Shown here: positions 53,322-62,131 of the stretch, one piece after another
Layout: the number at the start of each line of letters is the position of its first letter
Numbering within the stretch: the stretch's first letter is position 1
Assembly: GCF_014621695.1 (NCBI RefSeq)
Contig: NZ_CP061281.1
Span: 5,456,001-5,520,000, forward strand
Direction of reading: 5' to 3'
Source: Streptomyces xanthii
GTDB lineage: Bacteria > Actinomycetota > Actinomycetes > Streptomycetales > Streptomycetaceae
DNA length: 64,000 nt
Program-made: the position numbers and the translations under genes
Notes under the pieces: model-generated
What the model was told of the DNA's origin: nothing
Databases searched by the model: none
What the model saw: only the letters and a program-made list of their open reading frames with translations

Positions 53322-55496
53322 GTGGCGAACGCGGAGCGGGCAGAACGACGGGTCACAGAGCGCGGGACGGGACCGGCGGGCGGCGCACACGGCTCCCCAG
53401 GCCCCCGGAGCACACCCGGCCCCCTCGGCAGACCCGGCGCCACCGCCGCCGCCCTCTCCACCGGCATCGGCGACGGCACCGGCCGGCTGACCGCCGCCCG
53501 CGCCCTCCTCTGGCTGCTCGCCGCACTTCTCGCGACCCGCCAGCTCGTCGCCGTCCTGTCCACCCCGCGCGGCGAACGCCTCACCGACCTGGAGACCTGG
53601 ATCGGCCCCGAGGGCGTCCTGCACGTCAGCGGATCCCTCTACGAAGGCGCCGGCGGCACCGACCGCTTCACCGGCACCCCGTTCTCCGGGCTCGTCCTCA
53701 GACCCTTCTCCGTCGCCGCCGAGCAGGCGCTCGGCTGGGGCTGGACCTTCGGCTCCCTCGCGCTCGTCGTCGCGCTCGGGCTGATCGCCGCCCGCGCCCT
53801 CCCGCAGCCGGTCGCCCGCCGCACCTCCCTGCTCGCGGCCCCCGTCGCGATCAGTCTCCTCATGCTGTCCCTGCCGGTCCGCAACACCTTCACCACCGGC
53901 CAGACCAGCATCATCCCGGTTCTCCTCGTGCTGCTCGGCTGCTTCGTCGTCCCCGGCGAGAAGGCCTCCGGTCTCCTCATCGGCGCCGCCGCCGCGCTCC
54001 AGCCGACCGTCCTCCTCTTCGCCCCGCTGCTCTGGTTCACCGGCCGCCGGCAGGCCGCCACGACCGCCCTCGGCACCTTCGGCGCGGCCACGCTCCTCGC
54101 CTGGGCCGTCATGCCGCAGGACTCCTGGACGTACTGGATCCACCACCTCGCCGGCGCCGGACTCGCCGCCGACCCGGCCGCCACCGCGAACCAGTCCCTG
54201 CACGGCATGCTGCTCCGCCTCGGCCTCGAAGGCCCCGGCGAGATCGCCCTCTTCCTCGCGCTCGGCGCCGCCGTCACCGTCCTCGGCCTGCGCCGCGCCG
54301 TCCGCTACGCCCGCGACGGCCAGCTCCTCCTCGCGGTCGCCGTCACCGGCTGCGTCGCCGTCGCCGTCTCGCCGACCACCTGGCAGCACCAGCTCCTGTG
54401 GGTGCTGCTCGCCGTCGTCGGCCGCGTCGGCAAGCGCGCCTCCGACCGCTACATGTGGCCGGTCCTCGTCGTCCTCGCGCTCACGCTGCCCGCGACGATG
54501 ATGCTGCCGAACATGACGTTCCTGGAGCCCGTCCGGGACAATGTCGTCCTCATCGCCGCCCTCGCCGCGGCCGTCGCGGTCCCCTTCCTCCCGCGCACCT
54601 CACCCCTGTACGCGACCCCGATCCCCGCCACGTACGCGCCCCAGGCCCCGGCCCGCTGGAAGCACGTCCCGCTCCTGCCGTTCCTGCGCCGGGTCGTGGA
54701 CCGCCCGAACCTCATCCTCGAACTCATCCTGATCCGCGTCGGCTACTCCGCCTACCAGCAGGTCCGCCTCGCCGCGACGGGCGGCACGATCTCCGGCGGC
54801 CGCGCGACCGCCGAGGCGCACGGCGACCAGGTCCACACCGTCGAGAGGTTCCTCGGCCTCGACGTCGAGCACGCGATCAACCACACGGTCGCCACCCAGC
54901 TCCCCTGGCTGAAGGACTTCTTCAACTTCTACTACACGACCTTCCACTTCATCGTCCCGCTCGCGGTCCTCGGCTTCATGTACGTGCGCCGCCCCGCCGA
55001 GTACCGCTGGGGCCGCGCCGCGCTCGGCTTCGCGACACTCCTCGCCCTGATCGGCTTCTGGGCCTACCCGCTCGCCCCGCCGCGCCTGATGCCGGGCCTC
55101 GGCTTCATCGACACGGTCCACGGCGTCCAGGACTTCACCAAGCCGGACTACGGCACCCTCACCCAGCTCACCAACCAGTACGCCGCGATGCCGTCCCTGC
55201 ACTTCGGCTGGTCCCTGTGGTGCGGCATCGTCGTCGCGATCCTGGCCCGCCAGTGGTGGCTGAAGGCACTCGCCCTCCTCCACCCCCTGTTCACGGTCTC
55301 CGCGATCGTCGCGACGGGCAACCACTGGGTCCTCGACGCGGTCGGTGGCGCGGTCGTCGTCGGGCTCGGCTTCCTTCTGACGTACGTGCTTCAGGGGCCC
55401 CGCGCCAGAACGACCAAGTCCCACCCGGCTCGGCCGGAGCCACGGTCGGACAGTGACGCGGGGGAGGTCACGGCCGGCGCATCGACCCCGTCGTGA
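53322..55496 (+). CDS. GT87 glycosyltransferase fused to a PAP2-type phosphatase/transferase
   Basis: A 724-residue membrane protein. The first 420 residues are a multi-helix GT87-like polyprenyl-phosphate mannosyltransferase (ALLATRQLVAVLSTPRGERLTDLETWIGP, LMLSLPVRNTFTTGQTSIIPVLLVLLG). From about 460 is a PAP2/Aur1-like domain (FNFYYTTFHFIVPLAV, YPLAPPRLMPG, MPSLHFGWSL with catalytic His, and GNHWVLDAVGG). The two halves are often found fused in Streptomyces; together they may build a lipid-linked glycan. GTG 53322. Confidence 0.85.
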   Translation: MANAERAERRVTERGTGPAGGAHGSPGPRSTPGPLGRPGATAAALSTGIGDGTGRLTAARALLWLLAALLATRQLVAVLSTPRGERLTDLETWIGPEGVLHVSGSLYEGAGGTDRFTGTPFSGLVLRPFSVAAEQALGWGWTFGSLALVVALGLIAARALPQPVARRTSLLAAPVAISLLMLSLPVRNTFTTGQTSIIPVLLVLLGCFVVPGEKASGLLIGAAAALQPTVLLFAPLLWFTGRRQAATTALGTFGAATLLAWAVMPQDSWTYWIHHLAGAGLAADPAATANQSLHGMLLRLGLEGPGEIALFLALGAAVTVLGLRRAVRYARDGQLLLAVAVTGCVAVAVSPTTWQHQLLWVLLAVVGRVGKRASDRYMWPVLVVLALTLPATMMLPNMTFLEPVRDNVVLIAALAAAVAVPFLPRTSPLYATPIPATYAPQAPARWKHVPLLPFLRRVVDRPNLILELILIRVGYSAYQQVRLAATGGTISGGRATAEAHGDQVHTVERFLGLDVEHAINHTVATQLPWLKDFFNFYYTTFHFIVPLAVLGFMYVRRPAEYRWGRAALGFATLLALIGFWAYPLAPPRLMPGLGFIDTVHGVQDFTKPDYGTLTQLTNQYAAMPSLHFGWSLWCGIVVAILARQWWLKALALLHPLFTVSAIVATGNHWVLDAVGGAVVVGLGFLLTYVLQGPRARTTKSHPARPEPRSDSDAGEVTAGASTPS

Positions 55497-55543
55497 CGAC
55501 GGCCTCGCGCCGGGGGTGTTCCGCGTGTTCGTCACGGGGCAGG

Positions 55544-56755
55544 TCAGCGGGTGACGTTGCCGTCATGGAGGTGGAGTGCTCGTAGTGCCGCCTCCATGGC
55601 GAACCGGCGGTCGGGGTCGTCGAGTTGGCCGTTGAAGTGGGCCTCCAGGTTGCGCAGGCGGTAGCGGACCGTCTGGGCGTGGACGCCGAGGGTGTCGCCC
55701 ACCTGCTCGGCGGTGCCGCGTGTGGTCAGCCAGGCGTGGAGGGTCTCCACGAGGCGGGCGCGGCGGGTGCCGGAGGACTTGTCGAGCGGGGCCAGTTCGC
55801 GGGTGGCGATCTCGGTGACGAGGGCCGGGTCGGAGAGCAGCCACAGGGTCACGAGATGGTCGGCGGTGTCGAGGACCGGGGCGTCGGCAACGATGTCGTC
55901 GTCGACGAGCTGGAGCGTGCGGCGGGCCCAGCGGAGCGAGTCGGCGGCCTGTGCGGTGGGCAGCGGGAGGCCGATGGCGATCGGCGTGCCGTAGGTCGCG
56001 GACTCCAGCATCGCGCGGCGCTCGGGGGTGAGCGGGCCGGGGACCAGAAGATGAGGCTGCGGGGCGCCCAGGTCTGCGAGGACATCGATGTCCAGGTCCG
56101 CCTGGATGGCGTCGGGCGCCGGGGTGCGCAGGGCGATGAGGGTGGCCTGCTCGGGGAGCGGCCAACTGGCCTGATCGCACAGCTCGTTGATCGTCGCGTG
56201 GGTGAGCGGGGTGCCGGCGAGGAGGAGGTGGAGCAAGCGTCTTCGGAGCGTTTCCAGTGCCGATCCGGACTTCGCCTGAACCTCCAGATAGCCCTCGCGT
56301 GAGAGCGCTCCCAGTTCGTCGATGTACGCGAAGAGCGCGTCGGCGAAGGTGAGGAGGAGGGTGGGGGACAGGTCGAAGCGGCGGCCGATCGTCTTGGCGC
56401 GGCGCAGGGCGACCCGGGCGCCGAGCCGGTAGGCGCTCTGGAGGGTCTCCAGGTCGCGGCCCTCGTAGGCCTCGACGCGGCCGAACTTGCGAAGCAGCTC
56501 GTCGCGGGCGATGGAGGACGCGGCGGGGTCGGCGACCCGGTCGACGAAGGCCGACAGGGCGTGCTCGACACCCTGGCGGATCGCCGCCCCGCTCGGGCCG
56601 TTGAGGAGCTGGGCGTACTCGGGATACGCGCGAGTGACCTCGACCCGGATCTCCTTGATCAGGCCGGGGATCTCGGGCCGCATGATGGCGGCGAACTCGC
56701 GGGGGAGCGGACCCAGCGGTTCGTTGACGTCAGGTGGCTGTACGCGCGGAGGCAT
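55544..56755 (-). CDS. PucR-type transcriptional regulator
   Basis: A 403-residue regulator with an N-terminal sensory domain (LIKEIRVEVTRAYPEYAQLLNG... AYEGRDLETLQSAYRLGARVALRR) and a C-terminal PucR helix-turn-helix (TAEQVGDTLGVHAQTVRYRLRNLEAHFN). It lies beside the secreted-protein and mce genes and is the best candidate for their regulator (inference from position). GGAGG lies upstream of ATG 56755. Confidence 0.9.
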   Translation of the reverse strand: MPPRVQPPDVNEPLGPLPREFAAIMRPEIPGLIKEIRVEVTRAYPEYAQLLNGPSGAAIRQGVEHALSAFVDRVADPAASSIARDELLRKFGRVEAYEGRDLETLQSAYRLGARVALRRAKTIGRRFDLSPTLLLTFADALFAYIDELGALSREGYLEVQAKSGSALETLRRRLLHLLLAGTPLTHATINELCDQASWPLPEQATLIALRTPAPDAIQADLDIDVLADLGAPQPHLLVPGPLTPERRAMLESATYGTPIAIGLPLPTAQAADSLRWARRTLQLVDDDIVADAPVLDTADHLVTLWLLSDPALVTEIATRELAPLDKSSGTRRARLVETLHAWLTTRGTAEQVGDTLGVHAQTVRYRLRNLEAHFNGQLDDPDRRFAMEAALRALHLHDGNVTR

Positions 56756-56947
56756 GTGCGGTCCTCGCTGTCCGGGCGCCCGGTGGGGAACGGCGTCGCA
56801 AGGGCCGAAGGGTGTGGCCCGTGTGGCCCTTGCGTGGCCGTCAGGTGCGTACCTTTGGGAGCTCCTGAAACTAGAGCAACTTACGTGTGATGTACACCAC
56901 TCGGCTTGAGGTTGGCTGTAAAGCGCGGGTGGTGCACGTCGGAGGGG

Positions 56948-58510
56948 TCAGAGGGTGGGGAGGGTCAGGGCGGGGAGGGCGGCGGCTGCCGGGGGGCAGC
57001 CGTTGCGGCCGGCGGGGAAATCAGGGATGCACACCGTCGCTTGATTCATCGCGATCAGGTTCCCCGGCCCGCTGATGGCTGCGGTGAACAGGGCGTCCAG
57101 GTCCTCGCCCTGAGAGCCGCAACCGGAGAAGGGCGGGATGTCGACCGGGTAGTTCTTGCTGGTGAGGAGCCCTCCCAGGAGCACGTTTGTGTAGGTTCCC
57201 TGTGTGCCGTTGGGGCCGAATGTTCCTTCCAGCACCACGCGGAAGGGCGCCTTGGAGCGGCAGTTCGGTCCGACGTCCAGCGGTGTCCCGTTCACGCTCA
57301 CGTCGTGCAGGCGAAGGCTCTGGTCGAAGCTGATCGCTGCCCAGACCTCCTTGTTGGGACTTCTGCCGCGGGTTCCGGTGGTGGCCGTGACCGGTCCGGT
57401 GTCGAAGCTCACGCGCGCGGTCACGGGGGTGAAGTCGAACGTGAGGAACGTCGACTCGGCGTCGGGAAGATCGATCTGCCCGATGGAGTCCTGCCGGTTG
57501 TAGAACCCGTTTCCCGGCGTGCTCTTACTGGTGTACGAGTTCTTGGCCACGATCATGCTCATGAGCGTGGGCCGACGCGAAGGATCGTTGATGATCATGG
57601 AGCCGTTCTGTTTGCGCACGGCCGCCAGTCCTGCTGCGTAGGTGCAGACTCGCCTCGACGCCCCATGGGTGACGTCCTGCAACTCCGTGCCTGGCAGCGG
57701 TGGCAGGGCGTAGGTCGGGTCCGGTTCGCCCTCGATGGTGACGTCCGGGCAGGTCTCCGGCGCCCCGGGCGTGGTCTCGTCCGCCTCGGGTGCCACGGAC
57801 AGCCCTCCGCGGCCTTCACGGCCCGAGGGGGCGCCGGTATCGGCCCCTGCCGTGTCCGAGCTGTCCTCGCCCGACACGGGTACGGTCGCCAGGGTGCCGT
57901 CCTGGCCCTCTGCCGGCGAGCACGTCAGCACCACCGGTTCACCGACGCCCTTGTCCGCCTCGCCGACCGGACTGATGCTCAGGCGCAGTTCGCCGGCGGA
58001 CAGTGTGACGTCACCGGGTGATCCCACCGTGATGGTCGATGCCTGGCCTAGGTGGGTGAGGCGAAGGTCCTCCCCCTCGCCGGGCACGAGGCTCTGGGCG
58101 GCCAGCCGAGACCACGTCGCGTCGGCCGTCTCGCCGTTGTGCCGCACCTGTACGGCCAGTTCGGCCTCGCTCGCCAAGGCCGTGGTTCCCTCGGGCAGCA
58201 AGCCGGCGAGGTCGTCGAACGGTGCTGTCGTGTCCACCGTCACCTGCCCCGGATCGATGGGCACACCGGCCGAGGCGTCGGCGGGCAGGTCCGTCCGCAC
58301 ACGGGCCGTCACCCGCGTCGAGCCGTTCGAACTGCCCGGCAGCGGGCAGTCGTAGGTCAGCGTGACCGCGTCGAGTGCCTCGTCGGCACGGGAACCGGTG
58401 CCGGACGTCACGCCCAGGACGAGGGCGATCGCCGTCGCCGTGGCGATACGACGGGTCGTACGTCGTCCCCTGCGGCCGGCCCGCGAAGGGTGCTGCTCGC
58501 TGACGTTCAT
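56948..58510 (-). CDS. DUF6801 secreted protein
   Basis: A 520-residue secreted protein. Twin-arginine-like n-region (RAGRRGRRTTRRIATATAIALVLG) and cleavage near SRADE. DUF6801 domain follows (LTYDCPLPGSSNGSTRVTARVRTDLP...), then an acidic linker and a Cys-containing C-terminal domain (TCPDVTIEGEPD... CRSKAPFRVVLEGTFG... SGCGSQGED... CIPDFPAGRNGCPP). Function unknown; close neighbours are mce lipid-import genes, so a role in binding lipid outside the cell is possible. Confidence 0.82.
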   Translation of the reverse strand: MNVSEQHPSRAGRRGRRTTRRIATATAIALVLGVTSGTGSRADEALDAVTLTYDCPLPGSSNGSTRVTARVRTDLPADASAGVPIDPGQVTVDTTAPFDDLAGLLPEGTTALASEAELAVQVRHNGETADATWSRLAAQSLVPGEGEDLRLTHLGQASTITVGSPGDVTLSAGELRLSISPVGEADKGVGEPVVLTCSPAEGQDGTLATVPVSGEDSSDTAGADTGAPSGREGRGGLSVAPEADETTPGAPETCPDVTIEGEPDPTYALPPLPGTELQDVTHGASRRVCTYAAGLAAVRKQNGSMIINDPSRRPTLMSMIVAKNSYTSKSTPGNGFYNRQDSIGQIDLPDAESTFLTFDFTPVTARVSFDTGPVTATTGTRGRSPNKEVWAAISFDQSLRLHDVSVNGTPLDVGPNCRSKAPFRVVLEGTFGPNGTQGTYTNVLLGGLLTSKNYPVDIPPFSGCGSQGEDLDALFTAAISGPGNLIAMNQATVCIPDFPAGRNGCPPAAAALPALTLPTL

Positions 58511-58656
58511 CGTGAGCTGTCTCCTCTGCCCGGCTGCCGCCCTCCGGCATCCGTCGTCGTCTCGTGGTCCGGCCTGCTCCGGGACGCGCCGAGCGCCCGC
58601 CGCCGAGGGTCAGCTCGGTGGCGGGCGTCGGTCGGTGCCTGGTGCGTGATCGCGGG

Positions 58657-59250
58657 TCAGCCCTGGGAGATCGTCTGGGCACTCGTCAGCTGGTAGTCGC
58701 CGAGGAATTCCGCATGGTCGCCCGGGTTGATGAGGCCGAGACAGTTCGCGTCGTCCTGCGCGGCGAGGCTGCCGCCACCGGTGACGTGCAGGATGTTGGC
58801 GCCGTTCTCGTACCAGCCGGTCACGCTGCCGGCGAAGGTGGCCTCGCAGCCGAAGCCGGTGATCTGCGCGACGATGCCGGTGATGGTTCCGTCGGCTCGC
58901 GTGGTGCTGCTCATGCCGGTGACGTTGATCTTCCACGGCAGCGCGGACGGCGTCACGTCGAAGTCGATGCCGTTCACGTTGCAACCGGCGAAGTCGATGC
59001 TGTTGATGTCACCGATGCCGACACCGTCGGCGGAGGCGGTCTGCAGGGTGCCGGCCGCGTGAGAGCTGTCGCAGGTGAGAGTGGCACCCGGCACGGTCAG
59101 CGTCGGGTTGACCGCGTTGGCCTCGAAGGCGCCGCCCGGGGACACGACGTAGCCGGCCTGGGCGGTGGCGGAGGCGGAGGACACGGAGAGGCCGACCGCC
59201 GCGGCGAACGCGGCGGCGGCTACGGCGGTGTTGCGGGTCATTCTGCGCAC
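58657..59250 (-). CDS. Secreted Cys-containing protein, function unknown
   Basis: A 197-residue secreted protein with a clear signal (RNTAVAAAAFAAAVGLSVSSASA, cleavage before TAQAG). The mature beta-rich part has four cysteines (TCDSS, GCNVNG, GCEAT, NCLGL), probably two disulfides. No family recognised. GTG 59250 is chosen because GGAGGG lies seven bases before it. Follows the same orientation as the DUF6801 gene, about 150 bases upstream of it. Confidence 0.78.
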   Translation of the reverse strand: MRRMTRNTAVAAAAFAAAVGLSVSSASATAQAGYVVSPGGAFEANAVNPTLTVPGATLTCDSSHAAGTLQTASADGVGIGDINSIDFAGCNVNGIDFDVTPSALPWKINVTGMSSTTRADGTITGIVAQITGFGCEATFAGSVTGWYENGANILHVTGGGSLAAQDDANCLGLINPGDHAEFLGDYQLTSAQTISQG

Positions 59251-59711
59251 GGTGAATCCCTCCAGGGATGTAGGTCGTACGAGATGGGGAGCGCCGTCCC
59301 GCGGGAGGCCGGGACGGATGGTGTGCAACTCCGGGCGGAAGAGGGGGGTGGGGGCACGGCCCTTCCCTCGCCTGCCTCATGGACGTTACGAGCAAGTAAC
59401 CAGAGGCCGCAATGGGATGCCGGGAGAATTCGGCGAAGTGGTTGAAGTCGGGGTTCTTTTTGTCTTCGGCCGATCAGGCCATCGCGCGGACCTTGTCCGA
59501 GGGTGAGCATTTTCCGGGCCGGGCGCATCTCTGCTCACTTGGCGAGTGAATACACGGATGGATTGCTCACTCGTTGATAAACGAGGCGGTAGTGGAATTT
59601 CTGTCAACGAGGGGCATTGCCGCAGAGGTTTCCCGCCAGTAACGTCCCGGCTGCTCCCGCAGTTCTCCCCGCTCACGCCCGCCTTCTGCCTTCCGTGAAG
59701 GGAAATCCGCC
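59251..59711. promoter_or_regulatory. Divergent region with repeated dyads
   Basis: 461 bp without a gene. GTTAC-N6-GTAAC (59385-59400), TCACT-N5-AGTGA (59535-59549) and TCACTCGTTGA (59567-59577), continuing as CTCGTT-GATA-AACGAG. The TCACTCGNTGA core recurs at 60681 and 61006. Promoters themselves were not clearly recognised. AAGGGAAA precedes the plus-strand ATG 59712. Confidence 0.55.
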
Positions 59712-60656
59712 ATGCGCTCGACGAGACGTACGCAGAATCTGACCCGTGCCGGTGTCGTGACCGCCGCGACGGCGCTCGCCACCCTCGCCTCGCTGGCCCC
59801 GGCCGGCGCCGCCACCGAGATGGACGGCGCCTGGGCCCCGTTCGGCCGCTGCCCCGTCGACGCCCCGAGCATGCTCGCCGCCGACGGCAAGACGGACGTG
59901 GCGATCTGCATCTCCTCCAGCTCGGACAGCGGCTCCATCAAGATGGGCACCTCCGTCGTGCCGACCGGTCGCACCGACCTCCAGGCCGGGGTCATCACCC
60001 ACTCCGACGGCACGACCACCGTCGTCCCGCCGGCCGACGGCGCCCTCGTCGCGGCCCCGGCCCAACTGCCGGGCGGGCTGCTCGGGCTCATGTGTCCCAG
60101 TGACATCCCGCTGGTCAGCGACATCTGCAAGCAGCTCACGGACAACGACCTCAACCGGGTGACCGCGAAGGTCCAGTCCGTGAACACACCGACCGACTTC
60201 AAGCTGCTCGCGGGCGTGACGCAGGGACAGCCGATCATCAGCCTGCCGGTCCGGATCAAGCTCGAGAACCCGTTCCTCGGTGACAAGTGCTACATCGGGT
60301 CCTCCTCGAACCCCATCGTGCTGCGCCCGCAGAACACCTCGGCGCCGGCGGTCAAGCAGCAGCGCTTCAATCCCGACGGCACCCTCAACTCCACGGGAGT
60401 GCTCAACCAGCTGAGCATCCTCGGGGCGAACCAGGGCGACTCGACGTACGCCGTCCCCGGGGCGAACGGCTGCGGCCTGCTCGGCGCACTCGACTGGGCC
60501 GTCAATCTCAAGTCCGGGCTGCCGTCCGCCTCCGGCGGCAACAGCCTCGCGCTCAACAGCACGTCCACGTACGTCGCGGCCTTCGCGTCGCCCAGCAGCG
60601 CGGTGCCGAACGAGGGCAAGCTGCTCTCGCAGTACTGGCACGAGGGCGTGAAGTGA
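59712..60656 (+). CDS. Secreted protein, function unknown
   Basis: A 314-residue secreted protein. Signal peptide RRTQNLTRAGVVTAATALATLASLAPAGA, cleaved near GAATE. Mature part has about seven cysteines (RCPVD, AICIS, MCPSD, DICKQ, KCYIG, GCGLL) and a long Ser/Thr-rich beta region (GVITHSDGTTTVVPPADG). No family or motif recognised. It lies between the divergent secreted-protein gene and the mce operon, so a role in lipid handling at the surface is possible. Confidence 0.78.
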   Translation: MRSTRRTQNLTRAGVVTAATALATLASLAPAGAATEMDGAWAPFGRCPVDAPSMLAADGKTDVAICISSSSDSGSIKMGTSVVPTGRTDLQAGVITHSDGTTTVVPPADGALVAAPAQLPGGLLGLMCPSDIPLVSDICKQLTDNDLNRVTAKVQSVNTPTDFKLLAGVTQGQPIISLPVRIKLENPFLGDKCYIGSSSNPIVLRPQNTSAPAVKQQRFNPDGTLNSTGVLNQLSILGANQGDSTYAVPGANGCGLLGALDWAVNLKSGLPSASGGNSLALNSTSTYVAAFASPSSAVPNEGKLLSQYWHEGVK

Positions 60657-61147
60657 CGGACATGAGCGCGCGCTGTTTCATCACTCGCTGACAGAAGGCG
60701 CGGCCGAATTGATTTCCCGGCATCAAAGAATTCCGGGTCGGTGGCGGGCCGCGGGAAAGTTCCGAGCCCGCTATTGCGAGGCGAGGTTACCCGGCCGTAG
60801 CGTCGGTGCGGTGGCCACTGGACTCCTCGTCGACACCCCCCTGTCGACCTGGAGTTAAAACGGGGAACGCCGGTCCGATCCTCCTTCCGGGGCGGTCCCC
60901 GAGGGCGGGGTCTCGTGAAATCCAACCCCCCGGAACACGAGACCCCGCTCGCCCCAACCCCCCATGCGACTGCTCGGCAGAAAACAAACTCCCCGTACAG
61001 ATTTGTCACTCGATGACAAAGCCTGGATGACAAAGCGGAATTCACCGTCCGACCGCTTGTCCCGGGGCGGGAAATCTACTTACCGTGCGCCCCCGGTGCA
61101 CATCGAGCAACAGAGCGACCGAGCCACGAGTGCTTGCTGGAGGTGAC
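60657..61147. promoter_or_regulatory. Control region of the mce operon
   Basis: 491 bp without a gene. TCACTCGCTGA (60681-60691); hairpin GCGGGGTCTCGTG/CACGAGACCCCGC (60905-60917 with 60936-60948); perfect palindrome TTTGTCACTCGATGACAAA (61002-61020); the half ATGACAAAGC repeated at 61013 and 61027. A promoter TTGTCC (61057-61062), 17 bp, TTACCG (61080-61085) follows, with a 55-base leader. The palindrome lies just upstream of the -35. Confidence 0.6.
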
Positions 61148-62131
61148 ATGGGAATCGAAGTAAAGGTCGAGGGCCTCACGAAGTCCTTCGGCAAGCAGCA
61201 GATCTGGCAGGACGTCAGCCTCACCCTGCCGGCCGGCGAGGTGAGCGTCATGCTCGGACCCTCCGGTACCGGCAAGACCGTCTTCCTGAAGTCCCTGATC
61301 GGGCTGCTCAAGCCCGAGCACGGGCGGGTCCTGGTCGACGGCGTCGACATGGCCCGCAGCCCCGAACGGGACATCATGGAGGCCCGCAAGCTGTTCGGGC
61401 TCATGTTCCAGGACGGCGCCCTGTTCGGCTCCATGAACCTCTTCGACAACATCGCGTTCCCGCTGCGCGAGCACACGAAGAAGAAGGAATCCGAGATCCG
61501 TCGCATCGTGATGGAACGGATCGACGTGGTCGGCCTGTTGGGCGCCGAGGGCAAGCTCCCCGGTGAGATCAGCGGCGGTATGCGCAAGCGGGCCGGGCTC
61601 GCGCGGGCCCTCGTGCTCGACCCGCAGATCATCCTCTGTGACGAGCCGGACTCCGGGCTCGACCCCGTACGGACCGCTTTTCTCTCGCAGCTGCTCATCG
61701 ACCTGAACACACAGATCGACGCGACGATGCTCGTCGTCACCCACAACCTCGACATCGCGGCGACCATGCCCGACAACATGGGGATGCTCTACCGGCGGAA
61801 CCTGGTGACCTTCGGGCCGCGGGAAGTCCTGCTGACGAGCGAGGAGCCGGTGGTCCGCCAGTTCCTCACCGCGGACGTGGTCGGGCCGATCGGCATGTCC
61901 GAGGAGAAGGACGCGGCGACGCTGGCCGCTGAGGGGCCCGCCAAGAGCGGCGCGGCCCGCGAGCTCGTGCCGCAGCTCCAGCCCTCGCCCGGGCTGGGGG
62001 AGCGGGCGGCGGTCGCCCGGCGCCGGGAGCGGGTGCTGAAGATGCTGCCCAGCCTGCCGGAGACCGCGCAGGCGGCCATTCGGGCCACGTACGGCTCCGA
62101 GCCTGTCGAGCAGGGGGCGACGCTGTCATGA
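61148..62131 (+). CDS. Mce-system ABC transporter ATP-binding protein (MceG/Mkl-like)
   Basis: A 327-residue ATPase that energises lipid or sterol import through Mce proteins. Walker A GPSGTGKT, Q-loop MFQDGALFG, signature ISGGMRKRAGLARALV, Walker B ILCDEPDSGLDPVR, H-loop VVTHNLDIA. A long C-terminal extension (from residue 245) is characteristic of MceG. GGAGGTGAC precedes ATG 61148. Its stop overlaps the next start (ATGA). Confidence 0.93.
   Translation: MGIEVKVEGLTKSFGKQQIWQDVSLTLPAGEVSVMLGPSGTGKTVFLKSLIGLLKPEHGRVLVDGVDMARSPERDIMEARKLFGLMFQDGALFGSMNLFDNIAFPLREHTKKKESEIRRIVMERIDVVGLLGAEGKLPGEISGGMRKRAGLARALVLDPQIILCDEPDSGLDPVRTAFLSQLLIDLNTQIDATMLVVTHNLDIAATMPDNMGMLYRRNLVTFGPREVLLTSEEPVVRQFLTADVVGPIGMSEEKDAATLAAEGPAKSGAARELVPQLQPSPGLGERAAVARRRERVLKMLPSLPETAQAAIRATYGSEPVEQGATLS

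Noticed and set aside
55544-56755. A second FasR
   Set aside because: Only the C-terminal helix-turn-helix is like FasR; the N-terminal half and the gene context (mce, not fab) differ.
59535-59577. BldD box (AGTGA-N-TCACC type) before the secreted-protein gene
   Set aside because: AGTGA and TCACT are present but 17 bases apart, and the TCACTCGNTGA core recurs elsewhere without AGTGA, so a separate motif explains it better.
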